In this document: positions 34,799 through 43,538 of the stretch, one piece after another
How the letters are laid out: the number at the start of each line of letters is the position of its first letter
Position numbering within the stretch: the first letter of the stretch is position 1
NCBI GenBank assembly: GCA_046153875.1
Contig: JBJXFE010000057.1
Location: 117,126 to 181,125, forward strand
Reading direction: 5' to 3'
DNA length: 64,000 nt
Origin: JBJXFE01 sp046153875
GTDB lineage: Bacteria > Planctomycetota > Phycisphaerae > Phycisphaerales > UBA1924
Notes under the pieces: generated by a model
Database searches by the model: none
Told to the model about the DNA's origin: nothing
What the model saw: the letters and a program-made list of their open reading frames with translations, nothing else
Translations under genes and position numbers: made by a program

Positions 34799-35845
34799 TC
34801 AGGGGCCGGGGCGACCGCGCTGCAGCAGCACCGCGGCCACGATGATCGCGCCCTTGACCGCGCCCTGCCAGTAGCTGGACACCTGGAGCAGGTTCAGCAT
34901 GTTATCGACGACACCCAGGATGAGGACGCCGATCACCGTGCCCGCGACGCGCCCGCGCCCCCCGGCCATGCTCGTACCGCCGATGACCACGGCGGCGATG
35001 GCGTCCAGTTCGTACAGCGTGCCCGTCTGGGCGCTGGAGATGGACTCCTGCTGCGACGCGCGGAGGAGGGCTGCGATCCCGCAGGTCAGCCCGATGACGA
35101 CATAGGTGGTCAGTTTGACGGCCCGGACGTTGATCGCAGAGTACACGGCCGCCCGCTCGTTGCAGCCGACGGCGTAGACGTAACGCCCGTACCGCGTGAG
35201 GCTCAGCGCGACCTGCCCGGCGGCCGCGACGAGGAGGAAGATCACAATCGGCCACCACAGCTTCGCGTGCTCGCCGAGGAAGGGGAGCGGGATTCCCTCC
35301 TGTCCGAAGTACCGGAATGCCGGCACTCCGGTGTCCGCGGCGTCGGCGTAGGAAGCCGATGTCCGGGCCGAGTACTGCCCGCCGTCGGCGATCGCGAGCG
35401 ACGCCGACCGCCACGCGGCCATCGCGCCGAGTGTGGCGACGAACGGCGCGACACGACCGAACGAGATCATCGCGCCGTTGAGCAAGCCCAGCAGGGGCCC
35501 CAGGCACAACGCGGTGCCCACCGAGGCGAGGAGCGCGATCGTCTGGCTGTGCGTGGCGTTCCAGAACTTGTTCAGCGCGAGGATCGTCATCCCTCCGATG
35601 AACGCCGTCATCGAACCGACCGAGAGGTCGATCCCGCCCATGATGATGACCAGCGTCATGCCGACGGCGATGATGCCGACGAACGACACGTTGAGCAGGA
35701 TGTTCAGCAGGTTCTCGGCCTTGAGGAAGTCGTCGCTGCGCCACGCGCTGAACGCCACGAGGAGGGCCAGCGCGAGGAGCGCACCCCAGTTCTCCAGCGC
35801 CCTGCGGAGGTTCCACCGTGCTGATGTGCCCGGCGTATCGCTCAT
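34799..35845 (-). CDS. Sugar ABC transporter permease (RbsC type)
   Basis: A 348-residue permease with about ten hydrophobic segments. RbsC-family motifs include NILLNVSFVGIIAVGMTLVI, GGIDLSVGSMTAF (the conserved Asp), GLLNGAMISFGRVAPFVATL and the C-terminal ELDAIAAVVIGGTSMAGGRG, the loop that contacts the ATPase. The start at ATG 35845 overlaps the stop of the ATPase gene (ATGA). The loop between segments 5 and 6 (~150-195) is longer than in E. coli RbsC, which could matter for docking the binding protein. Confidence 0.9.
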   Translation of the reverse strand: MSDTPGTSARWNLRRALENWGALLALALLVAFSAWRSDDFLKAENLLNILLNVSFVGIIAVGMTLVIIMGGIDLSVGSMTAFIGGMTILALNKFWNATHSQTIALLASVGTALCLGPLLGLLNGAMISFGRVAPFVATLGAMAAWRSASLAIADGGQYSARTSASYADAADTGVPAFRYFGQEGIPLPFLGEHAKLWWPIVIFLLVAAAGQVALSLTRYGRYVYAVGCNERAAVYSAINVRAVKLTTYVVIGLTCGIAALLRASQQESISSAQTGTLYELDAIAAVVIGGTSMAGGRGRVAGTVIGVLILGVVDNMLNLLQVSSYWQGAVKGAIIVAAVLLQRGRPGP

Positions 35846-37419
35846 GCCCCGCCCGCTCCGGTCGCGCCGCCGCGTTCCGATGTCACGCCCACGCCCGCGG
35901 CCAGGTGCATCACGCGCTCCTCGGAGAACTCGTCGCGCGTCAGGATACCGGCGACGCGCCCGCCCCGCATGACCGCGATCCGGTCGCACAGGCCGAGCAA
36001 CTCGGGCAGCTCCGACGAGATGAACATGCAGGCCTTGCGCTTGGCGGCCAGGGCGCGGATGAGCCCATACACCTCGCGCTTCGCGCCCACGTCCACGCCG
36101 CGCGTCGGTTCGTCCAGGATGAGCACGTTCGGCCCGATCTCCAGCCACTTCGCCAGAACGACCTTCTGCTGGTTTCCGCCGCTGAGGGTGTCGACGGCGC
36201 CCCGCAGCCGCCGGCCGGCCTTGATCGCCAGGCGTTCGACGTGACCGCGCGTGGCCACCTCCTCAGCGCGCCGGTGGATGATCGGCGTGCGGCCGCGTCG
36301 GTACCGCGCGAGCGAGACCAGCGTCGTGTTCTCGACGACGCCCATGCCCATGACCAGCCCGCGCCCGCGGCGGTCCTCGGAGAGATACGCCAGGCCCAGG
36401 TTTGCCGCGTGCCGGGGGGACGAGGGCGCGATCGGCCTGCCGTTGAGCTGTATGGTCCCGGCGGTGCGCGGCCGCAGCCCTACAAGCGCCTCGGCCATCT
36501 CGGTTCGACCCGCGCCGATCAACCCGGCGAACCCGAGCACCTCGCCGGGCCGGACCGCGAACGTCGCGTCGTGGACGAACCCGGGGACGGCCAATCCGCG
36601 AACATCCAGGGTCGGCGGTGAGTCCGTGGCGGCGTCCGGCGGGTCGTGCGGCGGGAACTGCTCCGTCAACTCTCGCCCGACCATGAGCCGCGCCAGCTTG
36701 GCCTCGGTCGCGTTCTCGCTCTCGATGGTTTCGACGACGCGCCCGTCGCGCATGATCGTGACGCGGTCGCACAGCGCCACGACTTCCGCAAGGCGGTGGG
36801 AAATGTACAGCACGGCCGTGCCGCCGCCCTTGAGCGCGCGGATGATGCCGAAGAGGGCGCGGGACTCAGCCTCGGAGAGCACAGCGGTGGGCTCGTCCAT
36901 GATGAGCACCGACGCGTCGCACGCGAGCGCCTTGGCGATCTCGACAAGCTGCTTCTGCGCGATCGAGAGGTCGCGGACCTTCGCCCGCGGGTCGAGGTGG
37001 AAGCCGAAAACCTTGAGCAGGCGCGAAGCCTCGGCTCGCGTACGCGAGGGCGAAACGAAACCCGCCCCGGAGAGCGCGGTGCGGCCGACCGTTCGCTCGC
37101 GGCCGAGGAAGATGTTGTCGGCCACGCTCAGCTCGTCGATGAGGTTGAGTTCCTGGTGGATCATCGCCACGCCGAGCTTCGTCGCGTGGGAGGGATGGAA
37201 GGTTCGGACCGCGTGCCCGCGGATGACGACGCGCCCGGCGGTGGGGGGGACCAGACCGGCGAGCACCTTCATCAGGGTGCTCTTGCCGGCGCCGTTTTCG
37301 CCCACGATGCCGCGAACCTCGCCGCGCTCGATCCAGAGGGAGACTCGGTCGAGCGCGCGGACGGCTCCGAAGTCGCGTGTCAGCCCTTCGACGGTGACGC
37401 AGACGGCTTCCGGGGGCAT
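35842..37419 (-). CDS. Sugar ABC transporter ATP-binding protein (RbsA type, double ATPase)
   Basis: The 525-residue protein holds two ABC domains in tandem. The first has Walker A GENGAGKSTLMK, a degenerate signature (RDLSIAQKQLVEIAKAL) and Walker B VLIMDEPTAVLS. The second has a changed Walker A (GLIGAGRTEMAEAL), the signature LSGGNQQKVVLAKWL and Walker B VLILDEPTRGVD. That asymmetry is normal for RbsA/MglA proteins. It powers the permease and binding protein encoded just downstream. It is divergent from the sugar isomerase gene, with a large inverted repeat between them. Confidence 0.92.
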   Translation of the reverse strand: MPPEAVCVTVEGLTRDFGAVRALDRVSLWIERGEVRGIVGENGAGKSTLMKVLAGLVPPTAGRVVIRGHAVRTFHPSHATKLGVAMIHQELNLIDELSVADNIFLGRERTVGRTALSGAGFVSPSRTRAEASRLLKVFGFHLDPRAKVRDLSIAQKQLVEIAKALACDASVLIMDEPTAVLSEAESRALFGIIRALKGGGTAVLYISHRLAEVVALCDRVTIMRDGRVVETIESENATEAKLARLMVGRELTEQFPPHDPPDAATDSPPTLDVRGLAVPGFVHDATFAVRPGEVLGFAGLIGAGRTEMAEALVGLRPRTAGTIQLNGRPIAPSSPRHAANLGLAYLSEDRRGRGLVMGMGVVENTTLVSLARYRRGRTPIIHRRAEEVATRGHVERLAIKAGRRLRGAVDTLSGGNQQKVVLAKWLEIGPNVLILDEPTRGVDVGAKREVYGLIRALAAKRKACMFISSELPELLGLCDRIAVMRGGRVAGILTRDEFSEERVMHLAAGVGVTSERGGATGAGGA

Positions 37420-37450
37420 GGCGAGATGGTACAGGGTCGCGGCCGAGTTC

Positions 37451-37627
37451 GGAGTACGCAGAGGTCGCGGAGATCACGCGAAGAGCGCGGAGAAAACCGA
37501 AAGGAAGAGAATCGAGAGCAGGAGGGACCGATGGTGCGCTCCGACTTGACCTTCCGGCTCTTCTCGTTCTTCCTCTTTCGGTTCCCTCTGCGGACTCTGC
37601 GTGATCTCCGCGACCTCTGCGTACTCC
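37451..37627. repeat. Long inverted-repeat element between the sugar ABC operon and isomerase gene
   Basis: Bases 37451-37479 and 37599-37627 are perfect 29-base reverse complements. The match continues inward imperfectly for about 30 more bases on each side (both arms share ACCGAAAG), leaving a loop of roughly 50 bases. The arms resemble the CTCTGCG-GATCTCCGCGACCTCTGCG type of intergenic repeat seen in many environmental genomes. It could be a mobile palindromic element, or form a hairpin that shields the two divergent genes from each other. Confidence 0.8.
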
Positions 37628-37686
37628 CCGTTCTTTCACAGACCCCGAAGACGCTGATACACTCGCGGCCCCGAGGACCCCGCACC

Positions 37687-38709
37687 ATGCCGCGACCCGT
37701 GACGCTCTTCACCGGCCAGTGGGCCGACCTGACGCTGGACACGATGGCCGCGAAGGCGAAGGCCTTCGGCTACGACGGCCTTGAGCTGGCCTGCTGGGGG
37801 GACCACTTCGAGCCCGGCAAGGCGCTCGCCGATCCCGCGTACGCGAAATCCAGGCGGGACATCCTGAACAAGCACGGCCTGAAGTGCTGGGCTGTGTCGA
37901 ATCACCTCGTCGGCCAGGCTGTGTGCGATCCGATCGATACGCGCCACAAGGCCATCCTGCCGCCGCACGTCTGGGGAGACGGCGAGCCGGAGGGCGTCCG
38001 CCGGCGTGCGGCCGCGGAGATGATCGAGACGGCGCGGGCCGCCGCGAAGCTCGGGGTGAAGGTCGTCAACGGGTTCACCGGCTCGGCGATCTGGCACATG
38101 CTGTACTTTTTCCCGCCGACCGGGCCCGAGCAGGTGAAGGCGGGCTTCGACGACTTCGCCCGGCGGTGGGGGCCGATCCTCGACGCGTTCAAGGCCGCGG
38201 GCGTGCGGTTCGCGCTGGAGGTCCACCCGGGCGAGATCGCGTACGACGTCTACACCGCCGAGGCGGCGCTCTCGGCGGTCGGCAACCACCCGGCGTTCGG
38301 GTTCAACTTCGACCCCAGCCACCTGCTCTGGCAGGGGATCGCGCCCAACAAGTTCATCGAGCGCTTCCCCGATCGCATATTCCACGTCCACATGAAGGAC
38401 GTTGCGGTCCATTACGGCCCCGGCAACCACCGCGGCGGGGACGGGCTCGCCGGCGTGCTCGGGTCTCACCTGCCGTTCGGCGACGTGCGGCGCGGGTGGG
38501 ACTTCCGCTCCGTCGGGCGCGGGCACGTGAACTTCGAGGCGATCATCCGGGCGCTCCACCGCATCGGGTACGACGGCCCCTTGAGCGTCGAGTGGGAAGA
38601 CCCGGGGATGGATCGCGAGCACGGGGCGAAAGAGTCGTGCGCGTACGTGCGGCGGCTGGACTTCGCACCGAGCGGAGCGGCATTCGACAAGGCGTTTGAG
38701 AAGGCGTGA
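37687..38709 (+). CDS. Sugar phosphate isomerase/epimerase (xylose-isomerase-like TIM barrel)
   Basis: A 340-residue cytosolic TIM-barrel protein of the AP-endonuclease-2 superfamily. It begins with LFTGQWADLTLDTMAAKAKA and GYDGLELACWGDHF. Metal-binding residues are visible as E in FALEVHPGEIAYD, D/H in FNFDPSHLLWQGI, H in FHVHMKDV and E in LSVEWEDPGMD. Together they form the usual Glu-Asp-His-Glu site. Genes of this family pair with Gfo/Idh/MocA oxidoreductases, which also happens here, in pathways for inositols or 3-keto sugars. ATG 37687 is chosen; the frame is open far upstream but only through the inverted repeat and the antisense of the ATPase gene. Confidence 0.88.
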   Translation: MPRPVTLFTGQWADLTLDTMAAKAKAFGYDGLELACWGDHFEPGKALADPAYAKSRRDILNKHGLKCWAVSNHLVGQAVCDPIDTRHKAILPPHVWGDGEPEGVRRRAAAEMIETARAAAKLGVKVVNGFTGSAIWHMLYFFPPTGPEQVKAGFDDFARRWGPILDAFKAAGVRFALEVHPGEIAYDVYTAEAALSAVGNHPAFGFNFDPSHLLWQGIAPNKFIERFPDRIFHVHMKDVAVHYGPGNHRGGDGLAGVLGSHLPFGDVRRGWDFRSVGRGHVNFEAIIRALHRIGYDGPLSVEWEDPGMDREHGAKESCAYVRRLDFAPSGAAFDKAFEKA

Positions 38710-39170
38710 CGCCCGTTCCCGGAAGCGCGGCCGACGGCGCAGACGTGCGAGCACTCGGCATGGCAGACCTGCGTGCTCTCTACTGGGAACTGGCCGACGC
38801 GGCGAAGTCAGACCATGATCGAGCTCACGTGCTGCTGGCTCAGCATCCCGAAGTTCTGGAACATCACGAGTACGGCGGCGAGACACCGCTCCACTACCTC
38901 GCGGTCGAGAATCACGTTTCCGCAGTTCGGTTTCTCCTCTCGATGGGCGCTTCGGCCAATCCGACGAATCGCTTCGGTCAATCACCTCTTCAGGAGACGG
39001 TGTTCATTCACAAGCCGCGATCGAGCTATCTCGACATCATCCGACTCCTGCTCGAAGCGGGGGCCGACCCGCACCATAAGAGTGAGACGATCGACTCGGC
39101 CTGGGAACAGGTCCAGGGCTCGGAAGAACTGGAACTGGTCCGGCTCGTTCGGAGATTCGCCAACCCGTGA
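38706..39170 (+). CDS. Ankyrin-repeat protein
   Basis: Residues ~60-150 hold about three ankyrin repeats: YGGETPLHYLAVENHVSAVR with FLLSMGASANP, then RFGQSPLQETVF, and LDIIRLLLEAGADPHHKSE. Such repeats bind other proteins. The GTG at 38706 overlaps the isomerase stop (GTGA); ATG 38760 (MADLRALYW) is the alternative and would give 136 residues. There is no signal peptide, so it is probably cytoplasmic. The overlap argues for co-transcription with the isomerase, but the binding partner is unknown. Confidence 0.78.
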   Translation: MTPVPGSAADGADVRALGMADLRALYWELADAAKSDHDRAHVLLAQHPEVLEHHEYGGETPLHYLAVENHVSAVRFLLSMGASANPTNRFGQSPLQETVFIHKPRSSYLDIIRLLLEAGADPHHKSETIDSAWEQVQGSEELELVRLVRRFANP

Positions 39171-39228
39171 AGCGCTCACGGCGGGCGGTCGCGCGATGAT
39201 CGCGTAGAATCCCCGATCGGAGCCCGGC

Positions 39229-39454
39229 ATGGAGTTCCCCCTGCATCACGGCCGATCCCGGCATGATGGGCGGCACGGCCGGCATCCGCGGAATGCGGGT
39301 TCCGGTGGTCGTGGTGTTGCGCATGGTCGCAGGCGGCATGACTGTGCAGGAAGTCTTGCATGACCATCCGGACCTCGAAGCGGATGACATCGGGGAGTGT
39401 CTGCGGTATGCGGCGCACCGCGCTCACGAGCGGCAGTTACAGTTCGCCGAGTGA
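39229..39454 (+). pseudogene. DUF433 (antitoxin-like) gene with an apparent one-base frameshift
   Basis: From 39245 the reading frame gives ITADPGMMGG, GIRGMRVPVVVVLRMVAGGM and a C-terminal LHDHPDLEADDIGECLRYAA, the full pattern of DUF433 (usual ~75 residues). No start codon exists in that frame before residue 7. An ATG at 39229, with GGAG six bases upstream, begins MEFP in another frame and would join exactly if the C-run 39237-39241 had four Cs instead of five. DUF433 proteins are often antitoxins for DUF5615 PIN-like toxins; none follows here, so the gene is an orphan. The frameshift may be real decay or a sequence error. Confidence 0.65.
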
Positions 39455-39535
39455 GTTCGTCGTCGTTGATGACGTGCCTTTGCGGGTAGCCCGACCCGTT
39501 CACGCTCCGGCCAACCTGAATCATGGAGTTCTGTG

Positions 39536-40741
39536 ATGCAGCGAATCCTCCGCATGGGCATGGTCGGCGGCGGGCGTGACGCCTTCATCGGGGCCGTCCA
39601 CCGCAAGGCCGCGGCCCTCGACGGACGCATCGCGTTCACGGCCGGAGCGCTCTCGTCCACGCCGGAGAAGTCGCTCGCCAGCGGCAAGGATCTGGATCTG
39701 GCCGACGACCGCAACTACCCGAACTGGAAGGCGATGCTGGAGCGTGAGCGGCAGCGCCCGCGGTACGAGCGCATCGACTTCGTCACCATCGTCACACCCA
39801 ACGATCAGCACTACGCGATCGCCCGGGCGTTTGTCGACGCGGGCATCCACGTCGTCTGCGACAAGCCGCTCTGCACGAACACGCTGGAGGCGCGCGAGCT
39901 TGTCAAGGCGGTCGCCGCGGCCGGGGAGCGCGCGGGTGTCGCGGCCGGCGGCGTGGTGTTCGCCGTCACGTACAACTACTCGGGCTACCCGATGGTGAAG
40001 CAGGCCCGCCACATGGTCCGCCACGGGACGCTGGGCGACGTCCGCAAGGTGATCGTCGAGTACAACCAAGGGTGGCTCGCGTCGGCGTTGGAAAAAACCG
40101 GGCAGAAGCAGGCCGACTGGCGCACCGACCCGCGCCGCTCCGGCGCCGGCGGCGCAATCGGCGACATCGGCTCGCATGCGGAGCACTTGCTGCGGTACGT
40201 CTCAGGCCTGGAGATCGACGCGATCTGCGCCGACCTGACCACCTTCGTTCCGGGGAGGAAACTGGACGACGACGCGAACCTGCTGCTCAGACTGAAGAAG
40301 CCCGGCGAGGCCGGCGCCTCGGCACGCGGCGTCCTCGTCGCGTCGCAGATCGAGATCGGCTGCGAGAACGACCTGCGCATCCGCGTCTACGGCACAAAAG
40401 GCTCGCTCGAATGGCGGCAGGAGGAGCCGAACCAACTCCGGCACGCGCCCGACTGCAAGCCTGCCGAACTGCTCACGCGCGGTCAAGGGTATCTGTGCGA
40501 CGCGGCGAAGCGGGCGACGCGTCTGCCTTCGGGCCACCCCGAGGCGTTCATCGAGGCGTTCGCGAACGTGTACCTCGCGGCCGCGGACGCGATCGTCGCC
40601 CGCGAAACCGCGGCGGACGCGCCCGCGGGGATCGACTACCCCGACGTGATCGACGGGGCGCGCGGCGTCCACTTCATCGAGAAGACCGTTGAGAGCGCCA
40701 AGAGCGAGAAGAAGTGGACCGACGCTCGCTGGATCGGGTGA
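39536..40741 (+). CDS. Gfo/Idh/MocA-family oxidoreductase
   Basis: An NAD(P)-dependent sugar dehydrogenase of 401 residues. The Rossmann motif is shortened to GMVGGGRDAFIG; the catalytic-domain signature DKPLCTNTLEA has the EKP-type Lys, and the second domain shows GAIGDIGSHAEHLLRYVSGL with the catalytic His. The start at ATG 39536 has GGAG seven bases upstream. It lies between the sugar isomerase and the DUF1080 protein. These three families act together in 3-keto-glycoside metabolism in other bacteria, so it may oxidise a sugar at C3. The exact substrate is not shown by the sequence. Confidence 0.9.
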   Translation: MQRILRMGMVGGGRDAFIGAVHRKAAALDGRIAFTAGALSSTPEKSLASGKDLDLADDRNYPNWKAMLERERQRPRYERIDFVTIVTPNDQHYAIARAFVDAGIHVVCDKPLCTNTLEARELVKAVAAAGERAGVAAGGVVFAVTYNYSGYPMVKQARHMVRHGTLGDVRKVIVEYNQGWLASALEKTGQKQADWRTDPRRSGAGGAIGDIGSHAEHLLRYVSGLEIDAICADLTTFVPGRKLDDDANLLLRLKKPGEAGASARGVLVASQIEIGCENDLRIRVYGTKGSLEWRQEEPNQLRHAPDCKPAELLTRGQGYLCDAAKRATRLPSGHPEAFIEAFANVYLAAADAIVARETAADAPAGIDYPDVIDGARGVHFIEKTVESAKSEKKWTDARWIG

Positions 40742-40762
40742 CGCGACGCGCGGCGTGCTCGA

Positions 40763-42067
40763 TCACTTCAGCGGCGTCAGCCGGATGTTGCGGAAGTGGA
40801 TCTCCGCGCCCTCGGATTGAAGGGCGATCGGCCCGGCCGTGGCGTGCACGCCCGTCGCCCGGTTGAGCTCCTCGCCGTTGACGAAGAGGATTACCTCGCC
40901 GCCGTTCATGATGATCTCGTACTCGTTCCACTCGCCCACCGGGCGCTCCGCGCCGTGGCTCTTGGTCGTGCGGCGACCGCTGCTGCGGGCGGGGTCGCCC
41001 GTGTACGGGAAGTCACCGATGCCGATCATGTCGCCCGCGTTCCCGGAGTGGAGCTGGGCCTCGAACGACTTCGGCCAGACCTTGTCCTCGGCGGCCATGC
41101 GGACGAGTACGCCGCTGTTCCCCGCGGGCTTGCCGCTCGGCCATCGCCACTCGAGCTTCAGCACGAAGTTGTCGTAGGATCCCTTCGTGCGGATGTAGCC
41201 GTTGGGCGAACCCGAGCAGACCAGCACACCGTCCTTCACAGACCACGGTCCGCCCGGGTGTTCGCCCTTGGCCGAGAGGTCGGGCGTGACATACTCCCAG
41301 CCTGCGATGTCCTTGCCGTGACCCGCGTTCGCGGGGGCGAGAAGGCTGATCTCGCCGTGTGCGACGGCCGCGAGGTCGCGGACGCGCACGTTGCGGTAGG
41401 CGACCTCGTCGCCGTGGTCCTGGAGCGCGATGTGCCCGCGCGCCTGGTGCCCGAAGCCCTCGTAGTCCTTGAACTTGCTCCCGAGGATGCGCGCCTGCCA
41501 GTCCTTGGTGTGCAGCCCGGGCGCGTCGAAGAGCCGCGCGTCCACGACCTTCACACCGTTGACCCAGTGCTGCATGACGCCGTTGCGGTAGTAGATGCGG
41601 CCGGCGTTCCACTCGCCCGCGGGCTTGAGGGTCTTGCCGGGCCCGGGTGTGTAGAGGTCGTACATCGCGCCGGTCGAGTGCGGGTCGTCGGGCGTGAGGT
41701 TCTGCCCCGCGTCGTCGATCACCTGGAACTCCGGGCCGGTCTGCCAGGCGGTGTCGTGCTTCTCGGCGACGCCGTAGATCACGCCGCTGTTGGCTTTGGG
41801 GGCGGTGCGGAACTGGAAGGCGAACTCGAAGTCGCCGAACTGGTCGGCCGTGATGATGTCCCCGCCTCCTCCGCCTGCCGTGTGGGCGAGGACGCCGTCC
41901 TTCGCCGACCAACCCGCGCCCGGGAACGACGGCTGCTTGTAGCCGCGCCATTGGGTGGTGGCGTCCGGACCGGACAGGAGTTTGAATCCTCGCGCAGCGT
42001 CGAGCGGGCTGAGCGCGGGGTCGGGGCGGGCGGCGAGTGCGGCGACGGCGGCGAGCGTGAACAGCAT
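40763..42067 (-). CDS. Secreted protein with two DUF1080 (3-keto-disaccharide hydrolase) domains
   Basis: After a signal peptide (MLFTLAAVAALAARP) the 434-residue protein has two DUF1080 domains, about 25-225 and 230-434. Domain one shows GDIITADQFGDFEFAFQFRT and GEWNAGRIYYRNGVMQHWVN; domain two repeats the plan with YDNFVLKLEWRWPSGKPAGN and GEWNEYEIIMNGGEVILFVN. DUF1080 proteins are concanavalin-like beta-sandwiches, some of which cleave 3-keto glycosides. It is outside the cytoplasm, while the oxidoreductase is inside, so keto-sugars may be imported by the nearby ABC transporter. Start at ATG 42067; the longer frame upstream is non-coding. Confidence 0.88.
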   Translation of the reverse strand: MLFTLAAVAALAARPDPALSPLDAARGFKLLSGPDATTQWRGYKQPSFPGAGWSAKDGVLAHTAGGGGGDIITADQFGDFEFAFQFRTAPKANSGVIYGVAEKHDTAWQTGPEFQVIDDAGQNLTPDDPHSTGAMYDLYTPGPGKTLKPAGEWNAGRIYYRNGVMQHWVNGVKVVDARLFDAPGLHTKDWQARILGSKFKDYEGFGHQARGHIALQDHGDEVAYRNVRVRDLAAVAHGEISLLAPANAGHGKDIAGWEYVTPDLSAKGEHPGGPWSVKDGVLVCSGSPNGYIRTKGSYDNFVLKLEWRWPSGKPAGNSGVLVRMAAEDKVWPKSFEAQLHSGNAGDMIGIGDFPYTGDPARSSGRRTTKSHGAERPVGEWNEYEIIMNGGEVILFVNGEELNRATGVHATAGPIALQSEGAEIHFRNIRLTPLK

Positions 42068-42188
42068 GCGGTGCTCCAATGGGGCCAAAGGGCCTGTTCG
42101 GAGAGTGTACCGCAGCAGCGCGTGACCGGGCCGCTCGGTGGTCAGCGATCGGAGCGACGATTCAGGCTCGCCGGACCGATCGGCGTGC

Positions 42189-42674
42189 TCACTCCGCCAG
42201 CGCGTCGTTGATCGCCTGGCGGAGGTCCGCCTCGGTGCGTCCGCCCCAGCCGGAGCCGCTGTACCGGATCGTCCCGTCCTTGCCGATGACCCGGAACGAC
42301 GGGATGCCCTTGACCTTGTACGACTTGGCGACGCGCCCGTCATCGACGAGCACGGCGTAGTTCGCGCCCATCGAGGCCATGAACTCGTGCGGGTCCTTGT
42401 TGTCGCTCACGTTGATGCCCAGCACCGCCACGCCGTACGGCGCGTAGTCCTGGTGGATCTTCTGCATCCCCGGGATCGCGGCGCGGCACGGCGGGCACCA
42501 ACTCGCCCAGAAATCGATCACCACGACGCGCCCGCGCAGCTGCGCGAGCGACACCGGGTGCGTGCCGGAGTACAGCGTGAAGTCCGGCGCGGCCGCGGAG
42601 CTGAACTTCGGGCCGATGAACAGGAACGCGCCGACGGCGGCGAGAACGGCGACGATGATGACAGCAGGTTTCAC
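42189..42674 (-). CDS. TlpA/ResA-like thioredoxin-fold protein
   Basis: The 161-residue protein starts at GTG 42674 after GGGGGGAG and has a membrane anchor (VIIVAVLAAVGAFLFIG), so it faces the periplasm. The thioredoxin fold has the redox site FWASWCPPCRAAIPG and the cis-proline motif GIPSFRVIG. It has the AhpC/TSA-type insert seen in ResA and TlpA, which reduce apocytochromes or other extracytoplasmic proteins. No cytochrome biogenesis genes are near. Longer upstream starts pass through a proline run and are unlikely. Confidence 0.87.
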   Translation of the reverse strand: MKPAVIIVAVLAAVGAFLFIGPKFSSAAAPDFTLYSGTHPVSLAQLRGRVVVIDFWASWCPPCRAAIPGMQKIHQDYAPYGVAVLGINVSDNKDPHEFMASMGANYAVLVDDGRVAKSYKVKGIPSFRVIGKDGTIRYSGSGWGGRTEADLRQAINDALAE

Positions 42675-42848
42675 GGACTCCCCCCTCCACCCCGGTGCGA
42701 CCGGTCCACGCCGAGCATCGGGGGGCGGAGGGGGCGGACTTGACGCCCGAACGAACACCCGCGCAGGTGGGCGCGAGCGCGCGGGCCCCAGGGGCCGCAT
42801 AGACGGTTCATTCTGACGCAAACGAGCATGGCCGCCGGGTACGCGGGC

Positions 42849-43445
42849 TCACCCTCCCGACTGCCGCCCCTCGATCGCCGCGATCAGGCACCCGGCCGCG
42901 AGGATGACCAGGTCGTCGATCTCCGGGTCGTCGCGGAGGACCGCGATGCTCAGGCGGTAGACGAACGGGTTGAAGTGCTGGCGGTAGTGGGCGACCTCGG
43001 TGCCGTCGGCCCGCGAGAGCGTGAACTTCTGCGGCGAGAGCACGGAGATGAGCTCCACGAACCGCCGGGCGAACGCGAGGAACGATCCCTGCTCGCGCAG
43101 CTCGGCGATCTGCGTCCCCGCGGGGTTGAAGACCAGCCAGTGGTCGCGGAGGAAGGTGGAGGCCAGGCCCTTGCGCCGCAGCGAGCCGAGCGACGCGCCG
43201 TCGCCGAGCGTGACGTCGTAGGTCGTCGAGAAGTCGATGATGCTGCGGGCCTTGATGACGATGAACTCCCGCGAGCAGGTCTCGTCGGTGTAGACGCGGA
43301 TGTCTTCCTTGAGCTTGAACGCCTTCTGCTTGCAGTACCCGACGACGCCGCCCTCCGGGTTGTAGATGTGGAACGCGGCCCCGAAGATCTTGAGGACCTT
43401 GCGGCGGATGGTGTAGGACTCGCCGGGCTTGATGTCGAAGGCCAT
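42849..43445 (-). CDS. LURP-one-related / phospholipid scramblase-like protein
   Basis: The 198-residue protein has no signal peptide. Its order of short beta-strands fits the tubby-like LURP-one/scramblase fold: YTIRRKVLKIFGAAFHIYNP, VVGYCKQKAFKLKEDIRVY, EFIVIKARSIIDFSTTYDV, and later WLVFNPAGTQIAEL with FTLSRADGTEVAHYRQHFNP. The C-terminal IDDLVILAAGCLIAAIEGR is a hydrophobic helix, like the buried or membrane helix in scramblases. Function in bacteria is unknown. It is co-directional with the HD-like gene 93 bases upstream. Confidence 0.7.
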   Translation of the reverse strand: MAFDIKPGESYTIRRKVLKIFGAAFHIYNPEGGVVGYCKQKAFKLKEDIRVYTDETCSREFIVIKARSIIDFSTTYDVTLGDGASLGSLRRKGLASTFLRDHWLVFNPAGTQIAELREQGSFLAFARRFVELISVLSPQKFTLSRADGTEVAHYRQHFNPFVYRLSIAVLRDDPEIDDLVILAAGCLIAAIEGRQSGG

Positions 43446-43538
43446 GCGGGGCTCCGTGCGTGGTGGTGTGCGGGCGGTCGGGTTGCGCGCCCAGAATATC
43501 GGCCGCGCGGGCGGCGGGGCTGAAGGCCCGGCGCGCCG

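Noticed and set aside
37380..37742. A 120-codon minus-strand frame over the inverted repeat
   Set aside because: It is encoded mainly by the repeat arms and has no start signal or family match.
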